Part shown: positions 1-7,794 of the stretch, piece by piece | Layout of the letters: every line of letters starts with the position of its first letter | How positions within the stretch are numbered: position 1 is the first letter of the stretch | Assembly: GCF_004361835.1 (NCBI RefSeq) | Contig: NZ_SNWD01000010.1 | Coordinates: forward strand, 1 to 64,000 | Direction: 5' to 3' | DNA from: Stakelama pacifica | Lineage (GTDB): Bacteria > Pseudomonadota > Alphaproteobacteria > Sphingomonadales > Sphingomonadaceae | DNA: 64,000 bases | Translations under genes and position numbers: made by a program | The notes under the pieces: generated by a model | Told to the model about the DNA's origin: nothing | What the model saw: only the letters and a program-made list of their open reading frames with translations | Databases searched by the model: none

Positions 1-379
1 CCCCAATACGGTTGTTGCCATCACGCCCAGTGAAGGGCATCAAAACGGCCCAAGGCTCTACTCGTAAATGGTAGAAACTACGGGCTCAGACCAATGAGCG
101 ACGACTGCGCGCGCTAGGTCGCTCGCGTAACTGCCTGTTCTATTGCGCTGGTCGCATTACCCGAGGCGACAGCCGCATGACGCAGATCTTCACTGCGGGC
201 TGGCCTGCATCACCGCAATGCGAAAGCACTTTAAGACGGTTTCGGGTTGGCGAACGTCTCGAAATCTCGGCGACCAATCTCGCAGAAACCTGCGCATTTT
301 ATCGCATGATCGCCACCGATCTGAATAGCGATTGCCCGGCACTCGCATCCGACCGGCTCTGATTTAAGGAAAATAATCT
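1..379. other. Intergenic or degraded sequence, no supported gene
   Basis: No reading frame here is convincing. Two overlapping plus-strand frames of about 61 codons (143-328 and 177-362) match no family I recognise and lack a good ribosome binding site. The end of the stretch holds the ribosome binding site (AAGGA, about 365-369) of the gene that starts at 380. The rest may be eroded accessory DNA, in line with the integrase remnant and IS element further right. Confidence 0.5.
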
Positions 380-658
380 ATGACGAATAAGATGGCTTTT
401 CGCGCGAACCGAACACGCCCGCCTGCCGATCAGCAGGAACGACAGGGCCGTATTGCCCGCATCGCCTGGCTTACGCTGCCGGACAGAGACATGGCGATGT
501 TGTTTCTCAACGAACATAACGAAGCTCTGGGTGGCAGGCCGATCGACCTTGCCATCGAAAGCGAAGAGGGATTGCTGGCCGTCGAACGTGCCATTCGCGA
601 TCTTGGCAACAACGCAGACGGACCGAATAATGCAGAAACGCCGATGACTACCAAGTGA
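380..658 (+). CDS. Small protein with an Xre/MbcA/ParS toxin-binding-like C-terminal domain (orphan antitoxin-like)
   Basis: This is a 92-residue protein with an AAGGA ribosome binding site about 9 bases before ATG. Residues 45-80 read FLNEHNEALGGRPIDLA followed by a helix (EEGLLAVERAIRDL). This is the pattern of the C-terminal domain of Xre/MbcA/ParS antitoxins, where a short 'N-x-x-LGG-x-P' turn precedes an 'EG' helix that contacts a RES- or ART-type toxin. The basic N-terminal part (residues 1-40) does not look like the usual Xre-type HTH. No RES-domain toxin gene is next to it: the following gene is a DUF421 membrane protein on the other strand. It may therefore be an orphan antitoxin, a regulator, or what remains of a toxin-antitoxin pair in accessory DNA. 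The domain call rests on the motif only. Confidence 0.5.
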   Translation: MTNKMAFRANRTRPPADQQERQGRIARIAWLTLPDRDMAMLFLNEHNEALGGRPIDLAIESEEGLLAVERAIRDLGNNADGPNNAETPMTTK

Positions 659-675
659 TCACATCGGGGGCGTCG

Positions 676-1191
676 TCACACGTTTCGCACGCCCTCGAGC
701 AGCACGGCATCGACCTGCTCGCCATGCAGTACCGAAATATCGCCTGTGGTTTCGAGCACAACCGCCCGAACGCGGGACAATTGCAAGGCGTTGGCCTCGC
801 GCAGTTTCGCGATGACGTCGCTTCGCGAGACGCGGCTGATCTTCAGCGCCTTTTCGATGAATTCGCCGTCGCGCATCAGCATCAGCGGCTCGTTTTCCAA
901 CCCGGTTTTCACGGCGCTGGAGGCATTGCGCGCAAGTGCGAGGCCCATTTGCCCTGCCAGCAGCGCAGCGATCGCGATCATCGCCTGCGCGAATACCGAC
1001 CAGGAGGAAGCCGTCGCGGCGCTGGCGAGGCATGATCCGATGGCCAGCGTGACGACGAAATCGAAGGCAGTCATTTTTGAAAATGACCGTAATCCAATTA
1101 TCCTGACCACCAATATGACCCATGCCAGCCCGGCAAGGGCTAATATAAGGCCACGCAGCGCGGTATCGGGCAAAGTATCAAGGCTGAACAT
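676..1191 (-). CDS. DUF421 (YetF-like) membrane protein
   Basis: The 171-residue protein has three N-terminal membrane segments (about residues 12-31, 43-60 and 66-87), a short linker, and a soluble C-terminal domain. That is the layout of the DUF421/YetF family (YcaP, YetF). The membrane part carries the family-typical 'VRIIGLRSFSKMTAFDFVV' stretch at residues 29-47, where most members read 'GKR.. ..T.fdfvi'. The C-terminal part (about 95-165) has the 'LMRDGEF..ALK.S.VSRSDVIAKLREA' pattern of the family's small beta-rich domain. The function of the family is unknown; members are often stress- or sporulation-linked. The gene stands alone, convergent with the small antitoxin-like gene and divergent from the KaiC-like gene across a 276-base promoter region. 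Confidence 0.85.
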   Translation of the reverse strand: MFSLDTLPDTALRGLILALAGLAWVILVVRIIGLRSFSKMTAFDFVVTLAIGSCLASAATASSWSVFAQAMIAIAALLAGQMGLALARNASSAVKTGLENEPLMLMRDGEFIEKALKISRVSRSDVIAKLREANALQLSRVRAVVLETTGDISVLHGEQVDAVLLEGVRNV

Positions 1192-1467
1192 CCCCTGTTA
1201 TGCGCCATTGCGATCAGACCGGCGAACGAAATCGTAACGATCAATCATGCCCGCTTAATTGGCAGGCGGCAGCCCGGTAATCCAAATATTGGGTATAAAG
1301 GATCGCCGCGAAGCCCGTCCGGGCGTGAACGGTTTCGTTCCGCCACGTTCGGTCCGGCGCATCCGAGGTTAATTGCCGCTTATCGCACCAAAGCGCGATG
1401 ATCTTCTCGCAATCATGCTATTGAACCCGCAAAGGCCGGAAAGCGTTCGGTCCCGGTGGAGATATAT

Positions 1468-2955
1468 ATGCACGAAGCAATGCCGCGCGACGCGGCGACA
1501 GGCATTGTCGGTCTTGATGATGTCCTTGGCGGCGGTCTGGAGCGAGGCCGAACCTATCTTTTAGAAGGAAACCCGGGGACGGGGAAAACCACCGTCGCGA
1601 TGCAGTTTCTGATGGCTGGTGCGAAAGCAGGCGAGTGCTGTTTGTATATCACCTTGTCCGAGACCGAGGATGAGTTGCGGTCTACGGCGCGGTCCCACGA
1701 CTGGGATCTGGAAAATGTCGACCTTTACGAGCTGGTTCCCCCCGAAAATCTTCTCGATGACGAACAGCAGCAAAGCCTGCTCTATTCTTCAGATCTGGAA
1801 CTGGGAGAGACGAGCAAGCGCGTGTTCGAGGCGTTCGAACGGGTCAGGCCGGATCGCGTCGTTGTCGACAGCCTGTCCGAAATCCGCCTGCTTGCGCAAA
1901 GCTCGCTGCGTTACCGGCGCCAGATCCTCGCGCTCAAACATTATTTCGCGAAGAGCGGCGCAACGGTGCTGATGCTCGATGATCTGACGACCGACACGAA
2001 CGACAAGACGGTGCATTCGGTCGCGCACGGCGTGGTCCGGCTGGAAGAGCTGGCGCCGGAATATGGCGCGGAACGTCGCCGGCTTCGCGTCATCAAATAT
2101 CGCGGACGGCGTTTTCGCGGCGGCTATCATGATTTTGCGATCGAAACGGGCGGGGTGAGTGTTTTCCCGCGTCTGGTTTCGGCAGAACACAGGATGCCGT
2201 TCGAGCGTGATGTGCTGGGCACCGATTCGGAGGCGTTCAATGCATTGCTCGGCGGCGGCATCGAACGCGGATCGAGCGTGCTGGTGCTTGGTCCCGCCGG
2301 CACCGGCAAGTCGGTGCTCGCGCTGACCTTCATAAAGACCGCGATCTCCCGCGGGGAACGTGCTGCGATGTTCGTCTTCGACGAAGAAATCGGTTTGCTG
2401 ATTCAGCGTGCCAAAGGCCTTGGCTTCGACCTGCAGAAGATGGTCGACGACGGCAATCTCGTTCTGGATCAGGTTGATGCTGCCGAACTCGCTCCGGGGG
2501 AATTTTCCTCACGCGTGCGGCGCTGCGTCGAAGAAGAAGGCGCGCGAACCGTCGTTATAGACAGCCTGAACGGCTATCAGGCCGCGATGCCGGGCGAGCA
2601 TGCCCTGATCCTGCACATGCATGAATTGCTTCAGTATCTGAACCGTCAGGGCGCAACGACTTTCCTCACCGTTGCGCAGCATGGGCTGATGGGCAATATG
2701 CGCTCGCCGGTCGATGTTACCTATCTTGCAGATACAGTAATCCTGCTTCGCTATTTCGAAGCGACGGGAAGGGTCCGGCGCGCAGTATCGGTCGTAAAAA
2801 AGCGCACCGGCCCGCACGAAGATACCATTCGCGAATATCAGATCGGTTCGCGGGGCGTTACCCTTGGTGAACCCCTTACCGGGTTCCAGGGCATTCTTCG
2901 CGGCGTGCCCGAACTGGTTGGCGATCCAAACCTGCTGAAGCGCGCCGACGCGTGA
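1468..2955 (+). CDS. KaiC-like double RecA-fold ATPase
   Basis: This 495-residue protein has two tandem RecA/KaiC domains. The first (about residues 10-235) has Walker A GNPGTGKTT, and the second (about 245-475) has GPAGTGKS. Each is preceded by the KaiC-type 'G..lDd.LGGGlerG' loop. The C-terminal 'VKKRTGPHEDTIREY' segment is typical of proteobacterial KaiC homologues. I chose ATG 1468 because GGAG (1458-1461) sits in front of it; an upstream GTG (1456) would place that same GGAG inside the gene. The last four bases (GTGA) overlap the GTG start of a hybrid histidine kinase, so the pair is likely translationally coupled. No kaiA or kaiB is nearby, so a circadian role cannot be assumed. Known family members act in stress signalling or timing together with kinases. 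Confidence 0.88.
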   Translation: MHEAMPRDAATGIVGLDDVLGGGLERGRTYLLEGNPGTGKTTVAMQFLMAGAKAGECCLYITLSETEDELRSTARSHDWDLENVDLYELVPPENLLDDEQQQSLLYSSDLELGETSKRVFEAFERVRPDRVVVDSLSEIRLLAQSSLRYRRQILALKHYFAKSGATVLMLDDLTTDTNDKTVHSVAHGVVRLEELAPEYGAERRRLRVIKYRGRRFRGGYHDFAIETGGVSVFPRLVSAEHRMPFERDVLGTDSEAFNALLGGGIERGSSVLVLGPAGTGKSVLALTFIKTAISRGERAAMFVFDEEIGLLIQRAKGLGFDLQKMVDDGNLVLDQVDAAELAPGEFSSRVRRCVEEEGARTVVIDSLNGYQAAMPGEHALILHMHELLQYLNRQGATTFLTVAQHGLMGNMRSPVDVTYLADTVILLRYFEATGRVRRAVSVVKKRTGPHEDTIREYQIGSRGVTLGEPLTGFQGILRGVPELVGDPNLLKRADA

Positions 2956-4985
2956 AACGGACCACCATATCCGAAAGAGCGCTGCTGCTCGCCCCGAGAG
3001 GACGCGATGCGCCGCTCGCGGCGTCGATGCTGCACGAGGCAGGTATCGACGCCAGTGCATGCGCGTCGTTGACGAACCTGGTCGAGGAACTCGATCGCGG
3101 AGCAGCATTTGCGATCATCACCGAAGAAGCGGTCGCCACCGCCGACCTCAACCGACTTTCACAGTGGCTGGCCAATCAGGAGGAATGGTCAGATTTCCCG
3201 ATCATATTGTTGACCAGTCGTGGGGGTGGCCTCGAGCGCAACCCTACGGCCACCCGGCAACTCGACGTCTTGAGCAACGTGACGTTTCTCGAACGGCCGT
3301 TTCATCCGACGACGCTGGTCAGTCTTGCGCGCTCTGCGGTTCGCGCGCGGCGTCGGCAATATGAGGCCAGAGCCCGACTGATCGCGCTGCGCGACAGCGA
3401 AGAACGCTATCGCACGCTGTTCGAAACCATGGACGAGGGTTTCTGCATCATCGAGTTTCTCGACGGGCCACACGGGCCGATGAGCGATTATGTCCATGTT
3501 CAGGCGAACCCGGCCTATACCGCAAACGCAGGCGTGCCCGATATCTTGGGCAAACGCTTGCGTGAGGTCGTGTCCGAGTCCGAAGCTGATGCATGGGCGG
3601 CCATATACCGCCGAGTTCTGGTCACAGGCGAAGCGATCCAGTTCGAGCGCGAACTCGTCGAGACGAAGCGGCATCTCGAACTTTCGGCATTTCGTATCGA
3701 GCCTGAAAGCCGGCGGCAGGTAGCAGTCCTTTTCAAGGATGCCAGCGACCGAAAACAGGCGGAAAATGAGCTTCGCGTCCTGAATGAGACGCTGGAACGC
3801 CGTGTCGAAGATGCGGTGTCGGAACGGGAGAAGGCAGCTGCCCAGCTCCACGAGGTTCAGAAGCTGGAAACGCTCGGCCAGCTTACCGGCGGGGTCGCGC
3901 ACGACATCAACAATCTTCTCACGCCGATCACCGGCGCGCTCGACATGCTGGCGCGGCGACATGTCGGGAATGATGAGCGGGCTACCAGACTGATCGGCGG
4001 TGCGCAGCAGTCCGCGGAACGTGCACGCATATTGGTGAGCCGCTTGCTCGGCTTTGCGCGCCGGCAGTCGCTTGAAACGCGTCCCGTCGATCTCGCCAGC
4101 CTGATTGACGGTATGCGCGATCTGATCGCGAGTTCGGTCGGCTCGACGATAACGATCGAGGTATTTGCTGAGTCCGATCTTCTTTCGGCAGTCGCCGATC
4201 CGAACCAGCTTGAACTTGCACTCCTCAATCTGTGCGTGAACGCGCGCGACGCGATGCCGGATGGCGGAACGGTCACGATAGCTGCGCGAAAGGCCGGAAG
4301 CGGCCTGCACGATATTCCGGCACTTCCGCCCGGCGATTATGTGGTGCTGTCAGTGATCGACACCGGAACCGGCATGGACGAAGCGACGCTCGCCCGCGCG
4401 ATCGAGCCCTTTTATTCGACCAAGGAAATCGGCAAGGGGACCGGACTGGGCCTTTCGATGATCCACGGGCTTGCCGCCCAGCTTGGCGGTGCGTTCAGGC
4501 TTTCCAGCGCTGTCGGAGCAGGCACGCGCGCCGAACTCTATCTCCCCACGACCACCGAAACCGGCAAGCGCGACCAGAACGACAATGTCGATCTGGTCGC
4601 CACGCTCAATCCGATGACCATTCTCCTCGTCGATGATGAGGAGCTGGTTCGTGCCGGGACGGCAGACATGCTGAGGAATATGGGGCATGTCGTGCATGAA
4701 GCCGCCGGCGGCATGGAAGCGCTCGACAAGCTTGGCGGCCAGACGGGAATCGACCTGGTGATCACTGACTATCTGATGCCCGGCTTCAATGGTGCCGAAC
4801 TGGCGAAGCGGATTCACCAGCAGGACAGCCGACTGCCCGTGCTTGTCGTAACCGGATATGCTGGCGGCAATCTGGACATCGGTCTTCCGCAACTCGCGAA
4901 GCCCTTTCGTCAATCCGATTTGGCAAAGGCTCTTGCCGAACTGGTGGGGGCCGCTCCTTCGCCGCTGCCCGCAACCCGCGTGTAA
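2952..4985 (+). CDS. PAS-containing hybrid histidine kinase/response regulator with a pseudo-receiver-like N-terminus
   Basis: The 677-residue protein has no membrane segment, so it is probably a cytosolic kinase. In order it holds: an N-terminal receiver-like fold (about 1-130) in which the usual phospho-acceptor position reads 'AIITEE' instead of an Asp-containing strand end; a PAS domain (about 145-265); a coiled coil (about 270-305); a HisKA domain with the phospho-acceptor His in 'GGVAHDINNLL'; a HATPase domain with N-box 'NLCVNARDAMPDGG' and G-box 'GKGTGLGLS'; and a C-terminal receiver (about 555-665) with 'LLVDDEELV' and acceptor Asp in 'LVITDYLMPG'. The start is GTG 2952 inside the GTGA overlap with the KaiC-like gene. 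The two products probably form one signalling unit. The input signal and the target are unknown, and no downstream output gene is visible. Confidence 0.88.
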   Translation: MKRTTISERALLLAPRGRDAPLAASMLHEAGIDASACASLTNLVEELDRGAAFAIITEEAVATADLNRLSQWLANQEEWSDFPIILLTSRGGGLERNPTATRQLDVLSNVTFLERPFHPTTLVSLARSAVRARRRQYEARARLIALRDSEERYRTLFETMDEGFCIIEFLDGPHGPMSDYVHVQANPAYTANAGVPDILGKRLREVVSESEADAWAAIYRRVLVTGEAIQFERELVETKRHLELSAFRIEPESRRQVAVLFKDASDRKQAENELRVLNETLERRVEDAVSEREKAAAQLHEVQKLETLGQLTGGVAHDINNLLTPITGALDMLARRHVGNDERATRLIGGAQQSAERARILVSRLLGFARRQSLETRPVDLASLIDGMRDLIASSVGSTITIEVFAESDLLSAVADPNQLELALLNLCVNARDAMPDGGTVTIAARKAGSGLHDIPALPPGDYVVLSVIDTGTGMDEATLARAIEPFYSTKEIGKGTGLGLSMIHGLAAQLGGAFRLSSAVGAGTRAELYLPTTTETGKRDQNDNVDLVATLNPMTILLVDDEELVRAGTADMLRNMGHVVHEAAGGMEALDKLGGQTGIDLVITDYLMPGFNGAELAKRIHQQDSRLPVLVVTGYAGGNLDIGLPQLAKPFRQSDLAKALAELVGAAPSPLPATRV

Positions 4986-5550
4986 GGTTGCAACCGGATT
5001 TTTGTCGGCCTGCAAATTGCCTGATACATTCCGGAAGGGCTGCAATATGCGATGGTGACTTAGCCCCTCCAGACGGCGACATTGCGGCGACTCTGACGAT
5101 CAAGTTATGCTGTTTGTCAGCGCGCTGGCGGATGTTCGCTGCTTTCCCAATTGGGAATCTCTAATGGGAAAGCCGGCGCGTGAGAATGGCGCTTCGCTGC
5201 TCGCTGGACAGCTTTCTTAAAACCTGTTCCCGATTGCGCTTTCCCGAAACGGCCTGCCAAACACGGGAAAACGGGAATCCTGCCGCGGCTTGAACGTCCG
5301 ATTCGAGATCTTGCTTCGACCAATTGCATGACCGGGATTGGGCGGCGCCTGTCAAGCTGCAATCGCTGACATTGCCGACGTTCTCTGGCCTCGCGTCGCG
5401 CGTTGAAACCTGCCTTACATTCATGTCCAGCCAAAGACGGCAACTGTGCCGGGAGCCCCAGGGGGGGCTTACGTGCGAGTAGGCTTGATAGCCGCCGCTT
5501 AATCTGTAGCCGAGCCGAGCGCCCGTGCGGCGATCGTCCTAAGGGCGTCC
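4986..5550. other. Non-coding or decayed stretch between the kinase gene and the IS element
   Basis: I find no supported gene. Several short minus-strand frames exist (for example 5161-5424) but match nothing I recognise. The stretch has repeated GGGAA/TTCCC words: CCCAATTGGG near 5145, then TTCCCGATT, CTTTCCCG and CGGGAAAACGGGAA between 5225 and 5275. They could be a binding-site cluster or leftover mobile DNA. The sequence just left of the IS (5499-5550) does not continue the integrase gene found on the right side of the element. Confidence 0.5.
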
Positions 5551-5579
5551 TGGACTTGTAACGGTTTTGCGCCGGTCAC
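5551..5579 (+). repeat. Left terminal inverted repeat of the IS3 element
   Basis: It starts TGGACTTGTAACGGTTTTGC and pairs with 6745-6773 with one mismatch (C here against T in the other copy, read in the same sense). The ends have the TG...CA form common in the IS3 family. Confidence 0.9.
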
Positions 5580-5587
5580 CGATCTCA

Positions 5588-6449
5588 TTATGCCACCTTG
5601 GCCTCGAAGGCGAGCGGGCTGATGCCGCCCAGATATGAGTGGCGGCGGCGGGTGTTGTAGAATCCGTTGATGTACTGAAAGATGGCGGCTTGCGCTTGCC
5701 GCCGGGTTGGCCAACTCTGCCGCCAGATGAGTTCCGCCTTCAGGGATTTGAAGAAGGTTTCGACCGCAGAGTTGTCGTAGCAATTGCCCTTGCCGCTCAT
5801 CGATGGACGCAGGCCATAGGCCTGCAGCTTTTTCTGATAATCATAAGAGCAATATTGGCTACCGCGATCTGAGTGGAAAATGCAGCCCTCGGGCGGCTGA
5901 CGCAACCGCACCGCCATATCCAGCGCGCGGATCGCCAGATCCTTTTTCATCCTGTCACTGACAGCCCAGCCAATGACGCGACGGCTGTGCAGGTCGAGAA
6001 TGTCGGCAAGGTAGAGCCAGCCTTCTGAGGTCCAGATATAGGTGATGTCGCCCGCCCACTTACGGTTGGGTGCATCGGCGGCGAAGTCGCCGTCCAGCCA
6101 GTTCGCCGCAACACCCAGACGATGGTGGCTGTCCGTCGTGACCTTGTGCTTGCGCGTGCGGACCGGCTTGATCCCGTTGATCCGCATGAGCCGGCCGACC
6201 CGGCGCTCGCCAACCTCGAGCCCGGCCTCCTTCAACTCCATCGTCATTCTCGGACGGCCGTAGCTGCCAAGGCTCAGGCTATATTGTTCTCGGATATGGG
6301 CCAGCACTTTCATATCCGTCCGCTCCCGCCGACTGATCGGGCGCGAGCGCCAGGAACGATAGATAGCCGCGCTCGCTCACCTGCAGGACACGGCACATCA
6401 ACTCCACCGGCCAGCGATGCCGCCAGCTGTGCACAAAGGCGAACCTCAC
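5588..6449 (-). pseudogene. IS3-family transposase orfB (DDE domain), frameshifted
   Basis: The 241-codon open part (5588-6313) carries the rve integrase core. It shows the first Asp in 'WAGDITYI', the second in 'FHSDRGSQY' and the Glu in 'SAVETFFKSLK', all at normal spacing, plus the HTH_21 region before it. In a different frame upstream (GTG near 6449) the conserved start of orfB is readable (VRFAFVHSW...RVLQVSERGYLSF). The two parts join if one G is removed around 6349-6354. As written, orfB is split by a +1 change, so the product lacks its N-terminal segment unless translation starts at the internal ATG 6313. Confidence 0.8.
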
Positions 6450-6707
6450 GGCCTTTGGCTCGCGTTGCCTTTTTTAGAACTTCCCTCTCCTCCCGGAGCA
6501 CACGGTTCTCGAGGCGAAGCCGCTCATTCTCTCGCGCCAGATCTGCCTGTGGCGCTGCCACCACGTCCCACGGACGATAGTGCGACACCCATTTGTTCAG
6601 CGTCGATTTGCCGATCCCAAATCTGACGCCACCCGATCGCGCGGCAACCCGCTGGTCAGCGCAATGCGCACAGCCTCCTGCTTAAACTCTTCACTGCGCT
6701 TGATCAT
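6310..6707 (-). pseudogene. IS3-family orfA (HTH/leucine-zipper protein), frameshifted
   Basis: ATG 6707 follows GGAG and begins MIKRSEEFKQEAVRIAL, the typical orfA start. Reading stays in frame to 'RVASDLG' and then shifts. The HTH continuation (GIGKSTLNKWVSHYRPW) is in another frame and is restored by adding one G at the GGG at about 6616-6618. The leucine zipper (LARENERLRLENRVLREE) and a slippery CTAAAAAAG motif near 6472-6480 follow, as expected for IS3 orfA/orfB programmed frameshifting. The one-base loss means full-length OrfA is probably not made. Confidence 0.75.
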
Positions 6708-6744
6708 CTCGTCGATCTCCTTGAAACAAGCCTTAAACTCTCAA

Positions 6745-6773
6745 GTGACCGGCACAAAACCGTTACAAGTCCA
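6745..6773 (-). repeat. Right terminal inverted repeat of the IS3 element
   Basis: Reverse-complemented, it begins TGGACTTGTAACGGTTTTGT and matches the left end over 28 of 29 bases. A truncated integrase frame from the flanking DNA reads out through this repeat and gains unrelated C-terminal residues. Confidence 0.9.
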
Positions 6774-7618
6774 CACTGCGCCAGACAATCTGAAAGACGG
6801 CGGACATCAACCGGTGACGCAGGTCGCTCCGGTGCGGCGTCGGTTGCCTCCTTGATAGCCATTGGTGTGATAATCTGATCGATACCTTTCGGCCAGAACT
6901 GGAAGCGATGCTCTGCCAGATATCGCAGGACGCATTCGGACAGCGCATCGAAAAGGGGCGTTCGCATTTTCACCGTCGCCTTGGCAGCGCTGGCGACCAA
7001 CAGGGCCTCATATTCAGCCGCCTGCCAACTGCGCCGAGCCAGCAAGGCGCGTGCAATTTCGCGATTGGCGTAGCTCTGGTAGCGTGGATCGCCTTCCAAC
7101 CCGCTCGACCGGTCTACAAATGCCTCCCGATCCTCTTCGTTAACGAACCCCAAAGGCATGGCAGGGATATAATTCTCCGTCGGGTCCGAAATGTCGCCGA
7201 ACAATTCAAGCTCGGCCCGAGCGGCATGATCCCGCCCCCCAGGTCAGGCGGGTCCGGTAGGCCAGAAATTTGAGCATCCCATGTGCGACGTTATCCTGGG
7301 CGGCTGTAATATCCGTGACACCATCGTCGTTCGCGAGCAGATTGCTTCTGGCCAATGCCTGAAGGCCGCGCTGGCAGATGACGTGAGCTTCGCTGCCGAC
7401 CGATGCCAGTTCTTCGAATTCTAAAGTCAGGCACGAAGCGCGCGGACTTCACTCAGCTTATAGGCATGCCTTAAACGGGCGACATCGCTGTCTGTCGTCT
7501 CCAGCGAATATTTGAATTCGCGCTTTCCAACTCCGTCATGAAATCGGGCTGGGACCGCCATGCGGAACCAGAAATGTTCGATCAGGGACGCTGCCAGATT
7601 CCAGCCACGCGTAACCTC
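6774..7618 (-). pseudogene. Tyrosine-type site-specific integrase (DUF6538-like N-terminus), frameshifted and cut off by the IS
   Basis: Three consecutive minus-strand fragments in different frames read as one protein. First, 7618-7430: 'FWFRMAVPARFHDG..GKREFKYSLETTD', the N-terminal pattern of phage and island integrases with a DUF6538 domain. Second, about 7424-7236: 'LEFEELASVGSEAH...MLKFLAYRTRLTWG'. Third, from about 7234: 'RDHAARAELELFGDISD' through 'GIDQIITP'. The second joint is explained by one extra base in a six-C run at 7235-7240; the first needs one indel near 7430. The frame then runs into the IS right end at 6773, before any catalytic Arg, His-x-x-Arg or Tyr motif, and the missing part is not on the other side of the IS. 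The gene starts about 75 bases beyond the 3' end of tRNA-Glu, the usual place for an island integrase. Confidence 0.65.
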
Positions 7619-7693
7619 ATTTGTACCACTGGGCAGTAAACAAATCGAGAAAATGCGCGAAAACCTCGCAAATCCACTCTTCCTGAAGAAGGG

Positions 7694-7769
7694 TGGTGAC
7701 CCCTACGGGACTCGAACCCGTGTTTTCGCCGTGAGAGGGCGACGTCCTGGACCGCTAGACGAAGGGGCC
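7694..7769 (-). tRNA. tRNA-Glu (CTC)
   Basis: The 76-base minus-strand gene includes an encoded CCA. The acceptor stem GGCCCCT pairs with AGGGGTC, the discriminator base is A, the T-arm reads GGGTTCGAGTCCC, and the anticodon loop CTCTCAC gives anticodon CTC. The D-arm sequence TCGTCTAGCGG is typical of bacterial tRNA-Glu. Its 3' end faces the integrase remnant, so it is the likely attachment site of the former island. Confidence 0.95.
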
Positions 7770-7794
7770 ATGCCGGAGCGTGGAAGCGCGGGGC

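Larger units (their letters stand above)
5551..6773 (-). mobile_element. IS3-family insertion sequence, probably defective
   Basis: The 1,223-bp element is bounded by 29-bp terminal inverted repeats beginning TGGACTTGTAACGG (left 5551-5579, right 6745-6773 reversed) that differ at one position. It has the IS3 layout: orfA (HTH plus leucine-zipper protein) followed by orfB (DDE transposase), both on the minus strand. Both frames appear to be broken by single-base indels, so autonomous transposition looks unlikely unless these are sequencing errors. The three or four bases outside each end (TCC/GTCC on the left, CAC/CACT on the right) do not match, so no target duplication is visible. That suggests an adjacent deletion or recombination. 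The right end cuts a tyrosine-integrase pseudogene. Confidence 0.9.

Noticed and set aside
143..362. Two overlapping 61-codon plus-strand frames
   Set aside because: No ribosome binding site, no recognisable domain, and neither looks like the RES toxin that would partner the antitoxin-like gene at 380.
5545..6780. Target-site duplication flanking the IS3 element
   Set aside because: The 3-4 bases outside each inverted repeat differ (TCC/GTCC against CAC/CACT), so no duplication is present.
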